NCBI GenBank assembly: GCA_026119935.1
Contig: JALRMH010000012.1
Coordinates: 124,001-188,000 of the forward strand
Direction: 5' to 3'
DNA: 64,000 nt
Source of the DNA: Endothia cerciana
Taxonomy: Eukaryota > Ascomycota > Sordariomycetes > Diaporthales > Cryphonectriaceae
Part shown: in pieces, positions 22,852 through 34,144 of the stretch
How the letters are laid out: each line of letters begins with the position of its first letter
Position numbering within the stretch: the first letter of the stretch is position 1
Notes under the pieces: model-generated
What the model saw: the letters and a program-made list of their open reading frames with translations, nothing else
What the model was told of the DNA's origin: nothing
The model's database searches: none
Made by a program: the position numbers and the translations under genes

Positions 22852-24589
22852 ATGGCTCCTGCGATTAACGATCTGTTGCCCGGGGGCACTCTCAGCAAAT
22901 CGAGGCCACTGCCTCGCTTTCTGCTTATTGGTGTGGGACCTCAGTTAGTATCCCAGATTCATCCCTCATCTGAAATTTATATGTACTAATTTATATGACT
23001 TTAACAGTGCAAAACGCACTTATATTCCACATCTGTTGGGACTCGAAAAGGAAGGCAGAGCTAAGCTGGCCTGTGCGGTCGACGTTCAGCCGAACAAGGA
23101 GGAAGTCACCCAATATCGAGATGAGAAATTTCCTGGAGTGGAACTACTGTTTGTTCCGTTCTTCACGAATGATATGCCTTCAGAGGTTTCAGAACAACTT
23201 GATGAGATTTTGATCCGTCATGATATCTCTTGTGTCATCATCGCAACCGAGCCTTTGGCACACAGGGCCTATGGTTTGTGGGCTGTCAGCCGAGACCAGC
23301 ACATTATTATGGACAAGCCCATCACAACAAGGAAGGGGGTCACGACAGACATGTCGCAGGCGTACGGCATAGCTCAGGACTTTCATGATTTATACGACGC
23401 GTATCGAGATCTTCAGAAGCGCCGCCGCACCATCTTCCTGATCAACAGCCACCGTCGGTACCACCCCGGCTTCCACCTTACTTTTGACAAACTCGCCGAG
23501 ATTTCTCGCAAGACGAACTGTCCAGTAACCAATATCATTACAACCCATTGCGACGGTCAGTGGCGTCTGCCTACCGAGATCGTCCACCAGGAGTACCACT
23601 CGTATAATGCTGGCAATGGCAAGGTGTCTCATAGTGGCTATCACTTCCTCGACACGCTATACCGGTTCTTGAAGGCGGGTTGGACAGCAGAGAAGCGGCC
23701 AGATAAGATCGAAGTCGTATCAAGCTTCCTGCTGCCCAGTGGCTTCATCAAGGTCCTCAAACACGAGGACTATGAGCTCATATTCGGCGCCGAGAACTAC
23801 GCGAAGGTCTGCAAGTACTCGGATGAGGAGCTCGAGAAGCTTATGATCGCTTTCGGCGAGATGGATGCCGCCCTGCAAATCTCGTTTATTCAAGAGAACA
23901 AGGTCGTTTCGCTCGCCCAGGTCAACCTGCAGCACAATGGCTTTGCGAGGCGTACCTGGATCAAGCCCGGAGGAGACCTGTACAAGGGGAATGGACGCGT
24001 CAAGCACGAGTTCCACGAGGTCAAGCAGGGGCCCTATCAAACTATTGTCATCGAGTCACGACAGGCCAACGACAGACACGACCGGTCCAAGCCCAGCACG
24101 GCAGAATTGGGCAGTGATAATCACTTCGCGATCCATCAGTTCCGAAACTGTGGTATGCTCGGCGAGGAGGAGCCGATGAAGTCATACTCTGTCTCCGATC
24201 TTGACAAGCATACTCAGGCCAAGACTCCAGGGCTGTACTCGGAGAACATCAAGCGTGGAGTTCTCAACGAGGCTCTCGGGTTTATGGACGGGAACAGGAC
24301 GTTTGACGACTTGCTTTCGAACATTGATGATCACAGCGTCACGGCGAATATCATGAGCGCTGTGTATATGTCGCACATTCGGAGGAGCTCAGGACTGAAC
24401 CCTATCGTCACGATTGATCTTTCCTACAGCGCCAACGTTGGCCCTGGTAAGTTACAGAAACCCGAGTGTCTCCAAGTCAACTTGATTACTGACAAGTCCT
24501 TAGACAAGGGATCGGCGCAGGCATCCATCCGCCTCGAGGATTCGTTCGGTTCATCAGACAAGGGTCAGGTAGCTACTCAAGCAGCTTGA
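22852..24589 (+). CDS. Gfo/Idh/MocA-type oxidoreductase, long form
   Basis: Three exons (22852-22943, 23008-24446, 24504-24589) encode about 538 residues. Intron 1 has a TACTAAT branch point. Intron 2 is 57 nt, in frame and stop-free, but has good GTAAGT/TAG sites, so it was spliced out. The N-terminal Rossmann motif RFLLIGVGPHAKRTYI (about 22-37) forms across intron 1. Further on are ACAVDVQ, VIIATEPLAHRAYGLWAV and MDKPIT (about residue 131), the position of the family EKP motif. This fits NAD(P)-dependent sugar, inositol or amine dehydrogenases. At about 538 residues it exceeds the usual 330-400, with a C-terminal extension of unknown role. It is divergent from the ligase. The substrate is unknown; in the cluster it could make the ketone that the aminotransferase uses. 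Confidence 0.75.
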
Positions 24590-25617
24590 CCCCGTTCATA
24601 GAACGAATGTGATGGTGTAATTACTTTACCGGACGGTGAGTTAAAGTTGTGGTTTCATCGTGAGAACAACGTGCGGACGAACTCGATCCCACTGTGATAC
24701 ATGGGTTAGGACAGTCAATGGATCATAGGGGGATAACTGAAAGATTAAAAACAGAACAAATACAGGTTGCATCCCGTCCTGCGGTTTCATGTGGAAACAC
24801 GGGAGGGGAAGGCAAAAAGAGAGAACGGTACGCAAAGAATGAGGAAAGAAACCTCCGGGATTCCTCGCCCCAGCAAAAGGGATCGAGTGTAAAGCTAGGA
24901 AGAAGAATATCGAGAAGCAAAGCTGAGGTCAAAATGAGAGACAAACAACACCGCCAAAAAAATTCATGTTCAGCTGTTTGGAGGGTCTTCGGATGAGGGT
25001 AGTTAGGAACAGAGATTTTGAGCAAATCCAAATATTGCCTCTTCAAGATCCATCTTCTGCTAACAAAGGGTTCTCATGAACGAACCCCCCTCCCCCCTGC
25101 CCTCCAGGTTGAAAACAGGAAGGACGTGCAGGATACTGCCTTAATCAGCATCAGCGACAGTCTTCCCTTCAAATCCAGGGTCGAAGGATATTGACCCGAG
25201 TTTCGTTGATTGCAATCCTGGGTATATACAATATGTCAATTGCTCTCTAGGATGTGGATTCTAAATACTCTAGTGAAGACCGTAACTGGTATCCAGATAG
25301 AGGCATTCGACTGATGTCACTGGGCGATAAGCCGCGATAAGGATTTCGGGGATCGACTTCCTCCTAGGTCAAAGGACCAAAGCAGCTATTGCTCTCGACA
25401 ACTACCTCAGAAACCGCTTTTGATATCGCCACGGGTCGACTACATCGGCATGGCGTGAAATTGATGCTACACTAAACCGCGTTTCTATTCCTTCGTTCGT
25501 TCTCTGCCCACGACCTGGTCTGCCCTTGTGATCAAAGACGCGTCGTGGACACCGCTCCCTTAGCCTTTGCGCCGGACTTTGGCAAGGTCGCAAATCACAT
25601 TCTCTTGATCCGAATGC
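24590..25617. other. Intergenic, no gene seen
   Basis: About 1 kb between the last cluster gene and the mitochondrial carrier. It probably marks the right border of the cluster. GATAA-type words (GCGATAAG) near 25323-25340 precede the carrier gene. No coding region was recognised. Confidence 0.6.
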
Positions 25618-26743
25618 ATGTCTCCCAAAGGAGAGCAGCTCAAATATGAGGTATGACAGCCCGAAAGCCTTCCGCGACAACGTACTTGTGCTAAAACCGG
25701 CGGCAGGGTTCTCGACTTCAGGTCGTCATGGCTGGGGCTACGGCCGGCATGGTCTCGCGGTGAGCCACCCCTTCGACGAGCATACACATCACATTCCAAC
25801 GTCATGAGCAAGCCCTTCTGACAGAACGCTGTTGCCAAGGTTCGTCATTGCCCCCCTCGACGTCGTGAAGATCCGCCTCCAACTGCAATCCCACTCCCTC
25901 TCGGATCCGCTCTCCCACCCCCACGCCCGCGGCGGGCCCATCTACAAGGGCACCATCCCAACCATCAAGGCCATCCTCGCGACGGAGGGCCTCACCGGCC
26001 TGTGGAAGGGCAACATCCCTGCCGAGCTGATGTACATCTCGTACTCCGCGCTCCAGTTCACCACCTACCGCTCGACGACCCAGCTCCTCCAGCACCTCCA
26101 GGAGCAGCACGGAGTCAAGATACCCAGCACCGCAGAATCGTTCATCTCCGGCGCGTCCGCGGGCGCGGTCGGTACGGCCGCCACGTACCCACTCGACCTT
26201 CTCCGGACGCGCTTCGCGGCGCAGGGAAACGACGACAGGGTGTACACCTCGCTGTGGCGCGCCATCGCAACGATACGACGCGACGAGGGCCTAGCAGGCT
26301 TCTTCCGGGGCCTCAGTCCCGCGCTGGGCCAGATAGTGCCCTTCATGGGGGTTTTTTTCTCGGTGTACGAGACATTGCGCCTCCCTCTGTCACAGTTCAG
26401 CCTGCCTTTCGGCGGTGGCGAGGCCGTAGCGGGGATGCTAGCCAGCATTATCGCAAAGACGGGAGTATTCCCATTGGATACGGTGCGGAAGAGGATACAA
26501 GTGCAAGGCCCGACGAGGAGCAGATACGTACACAAAAACATTCCAGACTATGGCCGTTTAGGGACGGTCGGGACGATACGAACGATACTGAGGACGGAAG
26601 GTATGAGAGGGCTGTACAGGGGCCTGACGGTCAGTCTCTTCAAGGCGGCACCGGCGAGTGCGGTAACTGTCTGGACTTATGAGCGGGTGTTGAGGGCACT
26701 GATTAGTCTAGAGGAGACTAATAGGAAGGAAAAGACCTCATGA
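25618..26743 (+). CDS. tpc1: Mitochondrial carrier, thiamine pyrophosphate carrier-like
   Basis: Three exons (25618-25650, 25707-25759, 25825-26743) encode about 334 residues. The tripartite carrier signature appears three times: APLDVVKIRLQLQ, YPLDLLRTRF and FPLDTVRKRIQVQ. Each is followed by a repeat end such as LTGLWKGN, LAGFFRGLSP and MRGLYRGL. The first repeat (residues ~10-120), the second (~125-215) and the third (~225-325) make a normal six-helix inner-membrane carrier. VMAGATAGMVSR with IAPLDVVKIRLQ, and the GTYRS-like spacing, match the Tpc1 subgroup that imports thiamine pyrophosphate into mitochondria. Carrier family membership is certain; the substrate assignment is by overall resemblance. 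Confidence 0.85.
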
Positions 26744-27343
26744 ATGATGCATAGACGGCGTTTTGGAAGGGGGAGGAGGCTGCGGATCACCGGCATAGAC
26801 TTCTAGAGGTAATCATTCGTTTTCAGCATTGCGAGACTTTAACGTGATGTCGATCAGAGCAAGGCAGAGACTCCGGGCCCGAGAACTTCTCTATTTTGGG
26901 GCTGTGATGCGACATGAATGTTGGCATAAGACGATATTCAAAAGGTATTCTGAGTTCTAAATTCCATGTGAGAGGCAAAAGAATCCTTGGGTTGTTTTTT
27001 TTTGGGGGGGGGGGGCGCCGCTGGGGTTATAAAGAGCTCTGAGCGACGGAAGCTGTGAGCAGTCTTTTGTGTCCTCTTTGCAGGCTTCGAGCAGAGACGG
27101 GCACCTTTTCTCACTTGCATTTCTGAACATATCAGGCTGGCCATAAGGTGTGCTGTGTCACCCGTCTGGTAGACCCGTACTCACCTCTCCTATCGGCTGT
27201 CTCAGGTCCTCTTATGTGAAGACTCCTCAATCATCACTCCGGGCAGCTTCAAGAGCACATTTTTCACAGGCCCGATTTCTCTATCAATTCAAAGCCATGT
27301 GGAGGGGGCAGAAAGATCCGGAACGTACAGACTTCAACCTGTC
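26744..27343. other. Convergent 3' intergenic region
   Basis: 600 bp between two stop codons, with a T10/G12 tract at about 26994-27015. No gene was seen. Confidence 0.6.
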
Positions 27344-27970
27344 CTACCTTTCCCCCAGCTCAGAGCACTCTTCTCTCAACATCCCGAAGTATCTCAGGTC
27401 CAGACTCTTCCCATTCCTCCAGATCGCCTTCCTCCTCACACCCTCAGGCTTGAACCCAGCCTTCACCAGCACCCTCGCACTCGCAGCATTGCCCTCATAC
27501 GGACTGCCCTCTAACCTCAACGTCTCAGGAAAGGTCCGGAAAGCCCACGCCGCGAACCCCCTCACGGCCTCCGTCACGTACCCCTGGCCCCAGTGCTCCC
27601 GCCCGATCCAGTACCCCAGCTCCATGGTGCGCTCCTCGACGTCCGACTGCGGCTTGAGCCCGATCCCGCCGATGTAGGCGCCGTCGGAGCGCCTGCAGAT
27701 GGCGTAGTTGAGGAGGACGTCCGTGGGCGGGACCGTGAGCGTGGATGGCTTGGTGGCCACGAGGCCGATGTTGGCGATGAAAGACTCCCCGTGGGCTAGC
27801 GTGTAGGGGAATGGCCAGGTGTTGCGCATCCACTTGGCGATGTCTATATCGTTGGCCAGGCGTGCTGACTCGGGAGCATCCGAGGGGTGGAGGGGCCGGA
27901 TGACGACTTTGGAAAGGGTGAGGATGGGTTCCGGGAGGGGTGTGTTCTGGGTGTCAGTGGTTGATGCCAT
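27344..27970 (-). CDS. GNAT-family N-acetyltransferase
   Basis: A single exon of 208 residues from the ATG at 27970. The frame runs on upstream to 28225, but that part lacks domain character. The fold is of the RimJ/RimL type: VVIRPLHPSDAPESARLAND at the start, MELGYWIGREHWGQGYVTEAVRGF as the acetyl-CoA binding motif (Q/R-x-x-G-x-G/A variant), and LEGSPYEGNAASARVLVKAGF as the conserved ending. Such proteins transfer acetyl groups from acetyl-CoA to amines, often N-termini or small molecules. The substrate cannot be inferred. No signal peptide is visible, so it is probably cytosolic. Confidence 0.85.
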   Translation of the reverse strand: MASTTDTQNTPLPEPILTLSKVVIRPLHPSDAPESARLANDIDIAKWMRNTWPFPYTLAHGESFIANIGLVATKPSTLTVPPTDVLLNYAICRRSDGAYIGGIGLKPQSDVEERTMELGYWIGREHWGQGYVTEAVRGFAAWAFRTFPETLRLEGSPYEGNAASARVLVKAGFKPEGVRRKAIWRNGKSLDLRYFGMLREECSELGER

Positions 27971-29079
27971 TTTGGGCCGCGAGTCGGTGGGCCACTGGGC
28001 CCTGGCACTGAAGAATTTCGGTCTTGGAACCCTCGACTGTAGAATGTAAGGCCCCGGAGGTGAGCGCTCAAGGCAGATGAGGATGATCCTGGGACGACTC
28101 ATATAGATGATGAAAAAGTGCTGAAGTTCGGCTGAGCCACATGGAGGGAGTGATAAGAGATGGTCGGCAATCGGGAATCCTGCAGAGGATGTATCACGCC
28201 GAAGGCCGTATTCCACTGCGTGCACACTTGAGCACGCGGCTCAATAATGCCTTGACAGCCAACCAAGCAGCCCAGGAAGAACCAGAGACACGCTGCACGA
28301 ATTCTGCTTTTTGGTCGAGAAGTGGAGTAGCCCGTGTGGTTATCGCTTATCCTGCATGACTTGATGCTGTTCATTGGGAGCGCACTGATCTGCGATTTGC
28401 TTCATAAGCTCAGCATCCTGCATGCTTAGGTACCCGGCCAAAAGACAACACCTGCCAGAGGTGAGTTCGTAGCTCTGCACGTATGCGTGTCTGTGTGTAT
28501 ATGTATGTGAGCATCTAATATCAGTCTTGGGAGGACCAAGAGATTTGCGACTTGCAGCAGCTGGGGTTGGACTTTGGATGGAGAGGATGACCCCCTGGAG
28601 ATGGAGGCATGGTCTGAAGGCCTGCAGTCCCCCCGCAGTCGGGTGGGCCATCTGTTTCAATTCCAGCCCTTCATTGGAGCGCTGCAGATATCCTTGGTAT
28701 TTCGAGGGCTCGGCCAGTGCCGCGCAATTGGCAGGGAAAATGTGTCGTGGCCTCAAGTCAGCCTCATGCGCATCAGACACCGGCTAGATATTAACATCTC
28801 TTTCACTTTTTTTTTATTTTTTATTTTTTTCTTTCTTTCTTACTTGCCGACTAAATCATCGCTGACCGGCTAGCTGACATCGGCTGCCTTCCTCCATGGT
28901 CAATTGCACTTGACATTTCTGTCTTCGACCTCCGGGATTTCCTTGCCGCTCCTTTGCTATCGAACCTCGAGGCGCAAGCCAGCTACCCCAACTGTTGCGC
29001 GCGAAGCTCAAGAAGCTTCTGAGACTGCAACTGCAACTGCCATATCTCTTGCGGCTGAGCTCCTTTTTCCATATTCAAC
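27971..29079. other. Divergent intergenic region
   Basis: 1.1 kb between the starts of the acetyltransferase and the Erv46 gene, presumably holding both promoters. T-rich tracts occur near 28803-28832. No gene was recognised. Confidence 0.6.
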
Positions 29080-30526
29080 ATGCCGGCCAAGTCTCGGTTC
29101 ACGAGGCTCGATGCCTTCACAAAAACTGTCGAAGATGCGCGCGTCAGGACAACATCAGGTGGCATCGTCACCATTGTCTCCCTGATCGTTGTGCTGTACC
29201 TGGCATGGGGCGAGTGGGCAGACTATCGGCGGACAGTGATACATCCTGAGCTGATAGTCGACAAGGGAAGAGGTAAGACTGCCTGGCCACTCACCATCGC
29301 TCCGCCAGAAACTCCGGAACGCTGACGATGGGGAACCTCCTCAGGCGAGCGGATGGAAATCCACCTCAACGTGACCTTCCCCAAGATACCCTGCGAGCTC
29401 ATAACCCTCGACGTGATGGACGTGTCTGGCGAACAACAACACGGTGTGCAACACGGCGTGAGCAAGGTGCGCCTCCGACCAGAGTCCGAGGGCGGCGGCG
29501 TCATTGATGTCAAGGCCCTGACGCTCCACGACGAGGACGAGTCGGCCAAGCACCTGGACCCTACCTACTGCGGCGGATGCTACGGCGCCGCCGCGCCCAG
29601 CAACGCGATCAAGCCCGGGTGCTGCAACACGTGCGACGAGGTGCGAGAGGCGTATGCGCAGGCGTCCTGGGCGTTCGGCCGCGGCGAGAACGTCGAGCAG
29701 TGCACGCGCGAACACTACGCCGAGAGGCTGGACGAGCAGCGACACGAGGGGTGCCGGATCGAGGGGAGCCTGCGCGTGAACAAGGTGGTTGGGAACTTCC
29801 ACCTCGCGCCGGGCAGGAGTTTCAGCAATGGCAACATGCACGTCCACGACCTCAAGAACTACTGGGACACGCCCGTGGCCGGCGGGCACTCCTTCTCACA
29901 TATCGTCCACCACCTGCGCTTCGGGCCTCAGCTGCCCGAGGAGATTGGCAAGAAGCTCGGGACCAAGACCATGCCCTGGAACAGCCACCACATGAACCCC
30001 CTCGATGGGACCGAACAGAAGACGGATGACCCGAACTACAACTATATGTACTTCGTTAAGATTGTGCCTACGTCCTACCTGCCGCTCGGCTGGGAGAAGA
30101 AATACCGCGATATGGTCGCGGACCATAATGCTGCCCTGGGGTCTTTTGGCCAGGGCGAGGACGGAAGCATCGAGACGCATCAATATTCCGTGACGAGCCA
30201 CAAGCGAAGTCTGTCCGGTGGTGATGACTCTGCTGAGGGTCATGCTGAGCGCCTGCACTCCAAGGGAGGTATCCCGGGCGTGTTCTTCTCATACGTAAGT
30301 CTTCCCTGGACCTTTCGCGAGGTGATGGGCTGCGAACTGACAGCCCGTGTAGGATATCTCCCCAATGAAGGTCATCAACCGCGAAGAGCCGGCCAAGTCG
30401 TTTGCCGGTTTCCTGACCGGCCTCTGCGCTGTCCTCGGTGGTACGCTCACTGTTGCCGCAGCAGTGGATCGGTTCATGTTTGAGGGCGCGACGAGGCTGA
30501 AGAAGATGAGATCCAAGGACCTGTAA
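29080..30526 (+). CDS. erv46: Erv46/ERGIC-3 COPII vesicle cargo receptor
   Basis: Three exons (29080-29272, 29345-30294, 30353-30526) encode about 438 residues. The N-terminus SRFTRLDAFTKTVEDARVRT leads into a first membrane segment (IVTIVSLIVVLYLAWGEW, about 29-46). A large lumenal domain follows, with the conserved cysteine cluster CGGCYG and CCNTC, and the family block GCRIEGSLRVNKVVGNFH. Further on are HMNPLDGT and NYMYFVKIVPT. A second membrane segment near the C-terminus (FAGFLTGLCAVLGGTLTVAAA) ends in a basic tail. This is the standard Erv46 topology. With Erv41 it forms a receptor that cycles between ER and Golgi and retrieves ER proteins. Intact and of normal length. Confidence 0.93.
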
Positions 30527-33500
30527 AAGTTGATGAGTGTGGCGGTGATACTATAGTGCTCCTCTGTCCCTAAGTCTCCCTCCTTTTTTTCAGCATGGTC
30601 CATGGAGTTCCGGATAGGTTGTTATGGAAAATAAGACTTTCCAGAATTTGCTTCACAGGCCGTGTAAGAGACAGCCTCCTATATTTTCCTTTGAACATGT
30701 CTCCTGCGCGTGGTGGTACGGGCGCCTCAGGCCCCTACTTATGCTGTGCCCGCTGTTGTGAAAGGGAGTACCGTTCAGAACACCTCGGCTCACCGACAGT
30801 GGATGTCGTGCATTGTGTGATGCGTCCCCACGAGCCTCGGTCTGGCTGTAGCGCCGGCGTTGCACTGAGCAGTTATTTTCCCGGCCTTCACCGAGACTAG
30901 CTTTGCCAGATCCAAGGTGGATATGGCGTACTCCCTCATCCACGGGACTGGGTCGACGGACGCCCGCCCTCGACCTCGAAAATCTGCGGTGCCCTCCCCA
31001 CCCCTTTTAAATGTAACATAACATGTGTCTTGCAAGGGCTCGTAGTCATACGGAGATTAGCTAAGAGGAACTGGAAAAAAGCAAATATTAAAAAAAAAAA
31101 AAAAAAACACCGAAAAAACATCGACATATTTGCGGCGCCCGGTGTCTCGTTCAGACTACTCGCTAGTGTCGCCTCGTTATTGCTTTCACTGAGATGGGGC
31201 AGTGCCACATCTGTACGTACGATGTAGAAACAATCCTATGAACGCACACGGGACGGCCGCGTTGGGCAAGGTGCGAATCGCCCTCATCTAAGTCTAATTT
31301 CCGCGTTGGGGATGTCAGGCCCGGGCCGGGTGTCGTGCTGGGCAGGTCTCAGTCGTCCTGGCCCGGTCTGCTCTGCTCTTCACGCGTTGCGCGCGCGCCC
31401 GTCCGTGGTATGAAATTTCCGGGCGGGGAGATGAGTGCCTCTTTCAGGATTGGGGTTGGCGTTGGCGTTGGCGAGACGAGAAGAGCTGGATGTGGTGGTG
31501 GGGGTTACGTTCGAGGTTCCGTGGTTCGCGGTGACGGTAAATGAAAATTGGGTTGTGCAGCACGGAATATGTCAGCCAAGATTTGAGGTGTCGTGTGCTA
31601 TACCGCCTTGGCTGCAATTCGTCGGATACTACTAATGAATTTCACGTCCCCTCTCACCGGCAGGGCCCTGCATCGAAATGATCCCAGACGACAAGCAGTC
31701 TTAAGACCGTTGGGTAAAAGCGGGGGGAGGGGGGGGGGGGGATTTGCCGGGTTGTAACCCTTGAGCTCTTGCTGGTAGAATATGATCTGCGTCCAGAGAC
31801 CCTCGAACGGAGACCGCGGGCCCGCAAGGCCTCCAGGCTTGACTTGGAGGCCTGACGGTCTTGAGACGAACTGTTTTTGCTGCGAGGGGCGATGCATGAA
31901 CATGATGGACATGCGATAGCTCAGGTCCCTTGGGAGGAGGCCTTGGTCGGTCGAGTGGCCTGGATGGTCCAGCCCAGATGCGATCTCAATACGACGGTCC
32001 TGGATCCTGACACGGGCCGGGTGTTCTCAGGCCTTGGAGCTAGTCAGTGACGTGACAAAACGAGTCGATCCGATGTCAAAGTTCTAGAACATCAATCGGG
32101 GACGCTGGCGCAAGTCGTAGGCAGCGCGCTGATTGGCGAACTCATCCGTTCCAGAGGCCAAGTGGGCAGACCTCGTATCACGTTAGACGGACGAGACGAC
32201 CGACCTCGCCGGACCTGAGGTCTGGATGGATCTGTATATGCAGCCACGTGTAGGCAGCACCCGACGACCATGTACTAGTTTGGGGCAGCGTGTCCGACCG
32301 CCACCTGAGGCCCTCGAGAAGAAGATGGTCGACTCCATGCATCGTTTGCCCATCTCGCGCCAAAGGATCAAGCTGATGACCGCACAAGCGAGGTAGGCGA
32401 AGGAGCCTTGCTGGTACACCTCCCGATCCTGCGCCATTAATCTGGGGAGATGTACTATGCAGGTCCCTTGGGGTTAGCCCGTTGGTGGCATTCCCAACAG
32501 GATCCGTGAGAACACATCTTCCTGTACGCACTGGTGCTTGTCGACTGAAACTGCCGTCGTGAGGGTTGTTCTCGCCATGCCTCCCTCCCCCTCCCGCTCA
32601 CAGAAAGGGGGCAGGCCACATGGAGAAAGTGTGTAGCCTTGATCCCGGGTCCACAGTCTCGTAGTGGAGGGGACCCCTTGCGAGATGTTCCATTTTTATG
32701 CTGTCGCCCCTGTGCCCAAACCGCATTTCGTCTAGCTCGTGCAGGCTGGGCGTCGATCCGCTCACGGTACAACGTCCCCAGGGCTCTCCCAAGGGGTACA
32801 CGAACTTGGCCCCGTGACACAGCAGAAAGCAAGGTACCCCCGTACCACGGTACCACGGTACCACCCCCGTCAACAGCGCTCTGCACCCTCTCTGTAGGGT
32901 CCTCTGCCTTGACCAGTCTCGTCTCCTGGCTTCCTATTCCACCTATGAGCACCGCCGCCCTTTTCGACCTTTTTTTTTTTTTTTTTTTTTTTTTCTTCTT
33001 CTCCCTTCTTCCCCCTCCTCCTCCTCCTCCCTACCGACCTGCCACCTAGCTGCGTGCGGTCCCGAGAGCTGGTAGGCGTGAGTCGGAGCTCCTGAGTCCC
33101 AGTCCCGCCTCTCGCAGTTCCCCGGATTCAGAAGTAGGCCTGCAACCTGGCGGACAGACAGGTCGTTTCGGATTGACTCTTTCATCGCGGTGGTGCCGGG
33201 TTCTTGCTGAGCTTGAGTGGCCACGGGGTGTGGCATTATCGCCAAGCGGAAACGCCCAATCGACGTTCAACGTTGCCTGTCCCACGCCATTGTTCAATTT
33301 CTCCGTCCTTCTTTTCGTCAATCCTACCGGCGGGGTCTCCTTTCACGGCCAACGCTCGTCCTCCTCCTTTTTGAATCATCATCTAGGGGCATGCTGGACC
33401 ATCTTTGGACCCTTGCACTCTTTTAGGCAGGATTACACACGACCAACCTTCCCCCCCCCCAACCGCTTCTGGATGACGACTGCGACAAGCGGGGGACCAC

Positions 33501-34144
33501 TCCAACCCAGAAGAGCCGTTCGTTCACCGTCCCAGTTTCAGGGTCTCAATCAAGGAAAACCGTCAAGAAGACGTTGCACAACCCACCCCAGACGCCACAC
33601 GCCAGACGTCGACTGAGCACCAAACTTGGTCCATTCCCTCGTCCCATCATTGCCGATTGCGCCAGTCACTACCAGGACTTCGTATTCACTCTCGTTCTTT
33701 CCTGGTCGAGCGAGTGATCCCGATTCCTCCGCATTGTTCCTGGACATTCACCCGACGGGCTCTACCGCGCTCCAGGTCTGCGAATATCATTGATGCGCCG
33801 CCCGTGTACCCAGCTCGACGACCATACTGTCACAATACATACAATTCGTCGCCCTCGGGAAGCCGGTCGGCACAACGTGTTCCTGAGCCTCAGTGCCCCT
33901 GGTCATTGAATAACTCTCTGCGCCGAGACTCCAGGCCGCCCGCCCGCCCGCCCGCCCAGACTTCTCGAACATTTCCCCAGGACCATCCGGCGCTACTACG
34001 GTAAGACAACCTTTCGCGCATTCCTCGAGAACGCCAATCCGCCGACGTCATTCGCGCGTGCTGTCGACCATTTACGCGAGGGTTTCGCGTCGTCGATCGG
34101 GTGGTTAGAAGGAGGAAGATTGTCGATGAATTAAGCAGGTCATC
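30527..34144. other. Long intergenic region, no gene seen
   Basis: 3.6 kb between Erv46 and the Sel1-repeat gene. It contains an A18 run near 31089, a G13 run at 31729-31741, repeated GGTACCAC units near 32835-32865, a T-rich tract at about 32970-32993 and CCCG repeats at about 33938-33957. The pyrimidine-rich part after 33400 is probably promoter and 5' leader of the downstream gene. No open frame here looks like a protein family. Confidence 0.55.

Noticed and set aside
28340..28873. Frames of 86-146 codons between the acetyltransferase and Erv46 genes
   Set aside because: They lie in promoter-like DNA, lack domains and overlap T-rich tracts.
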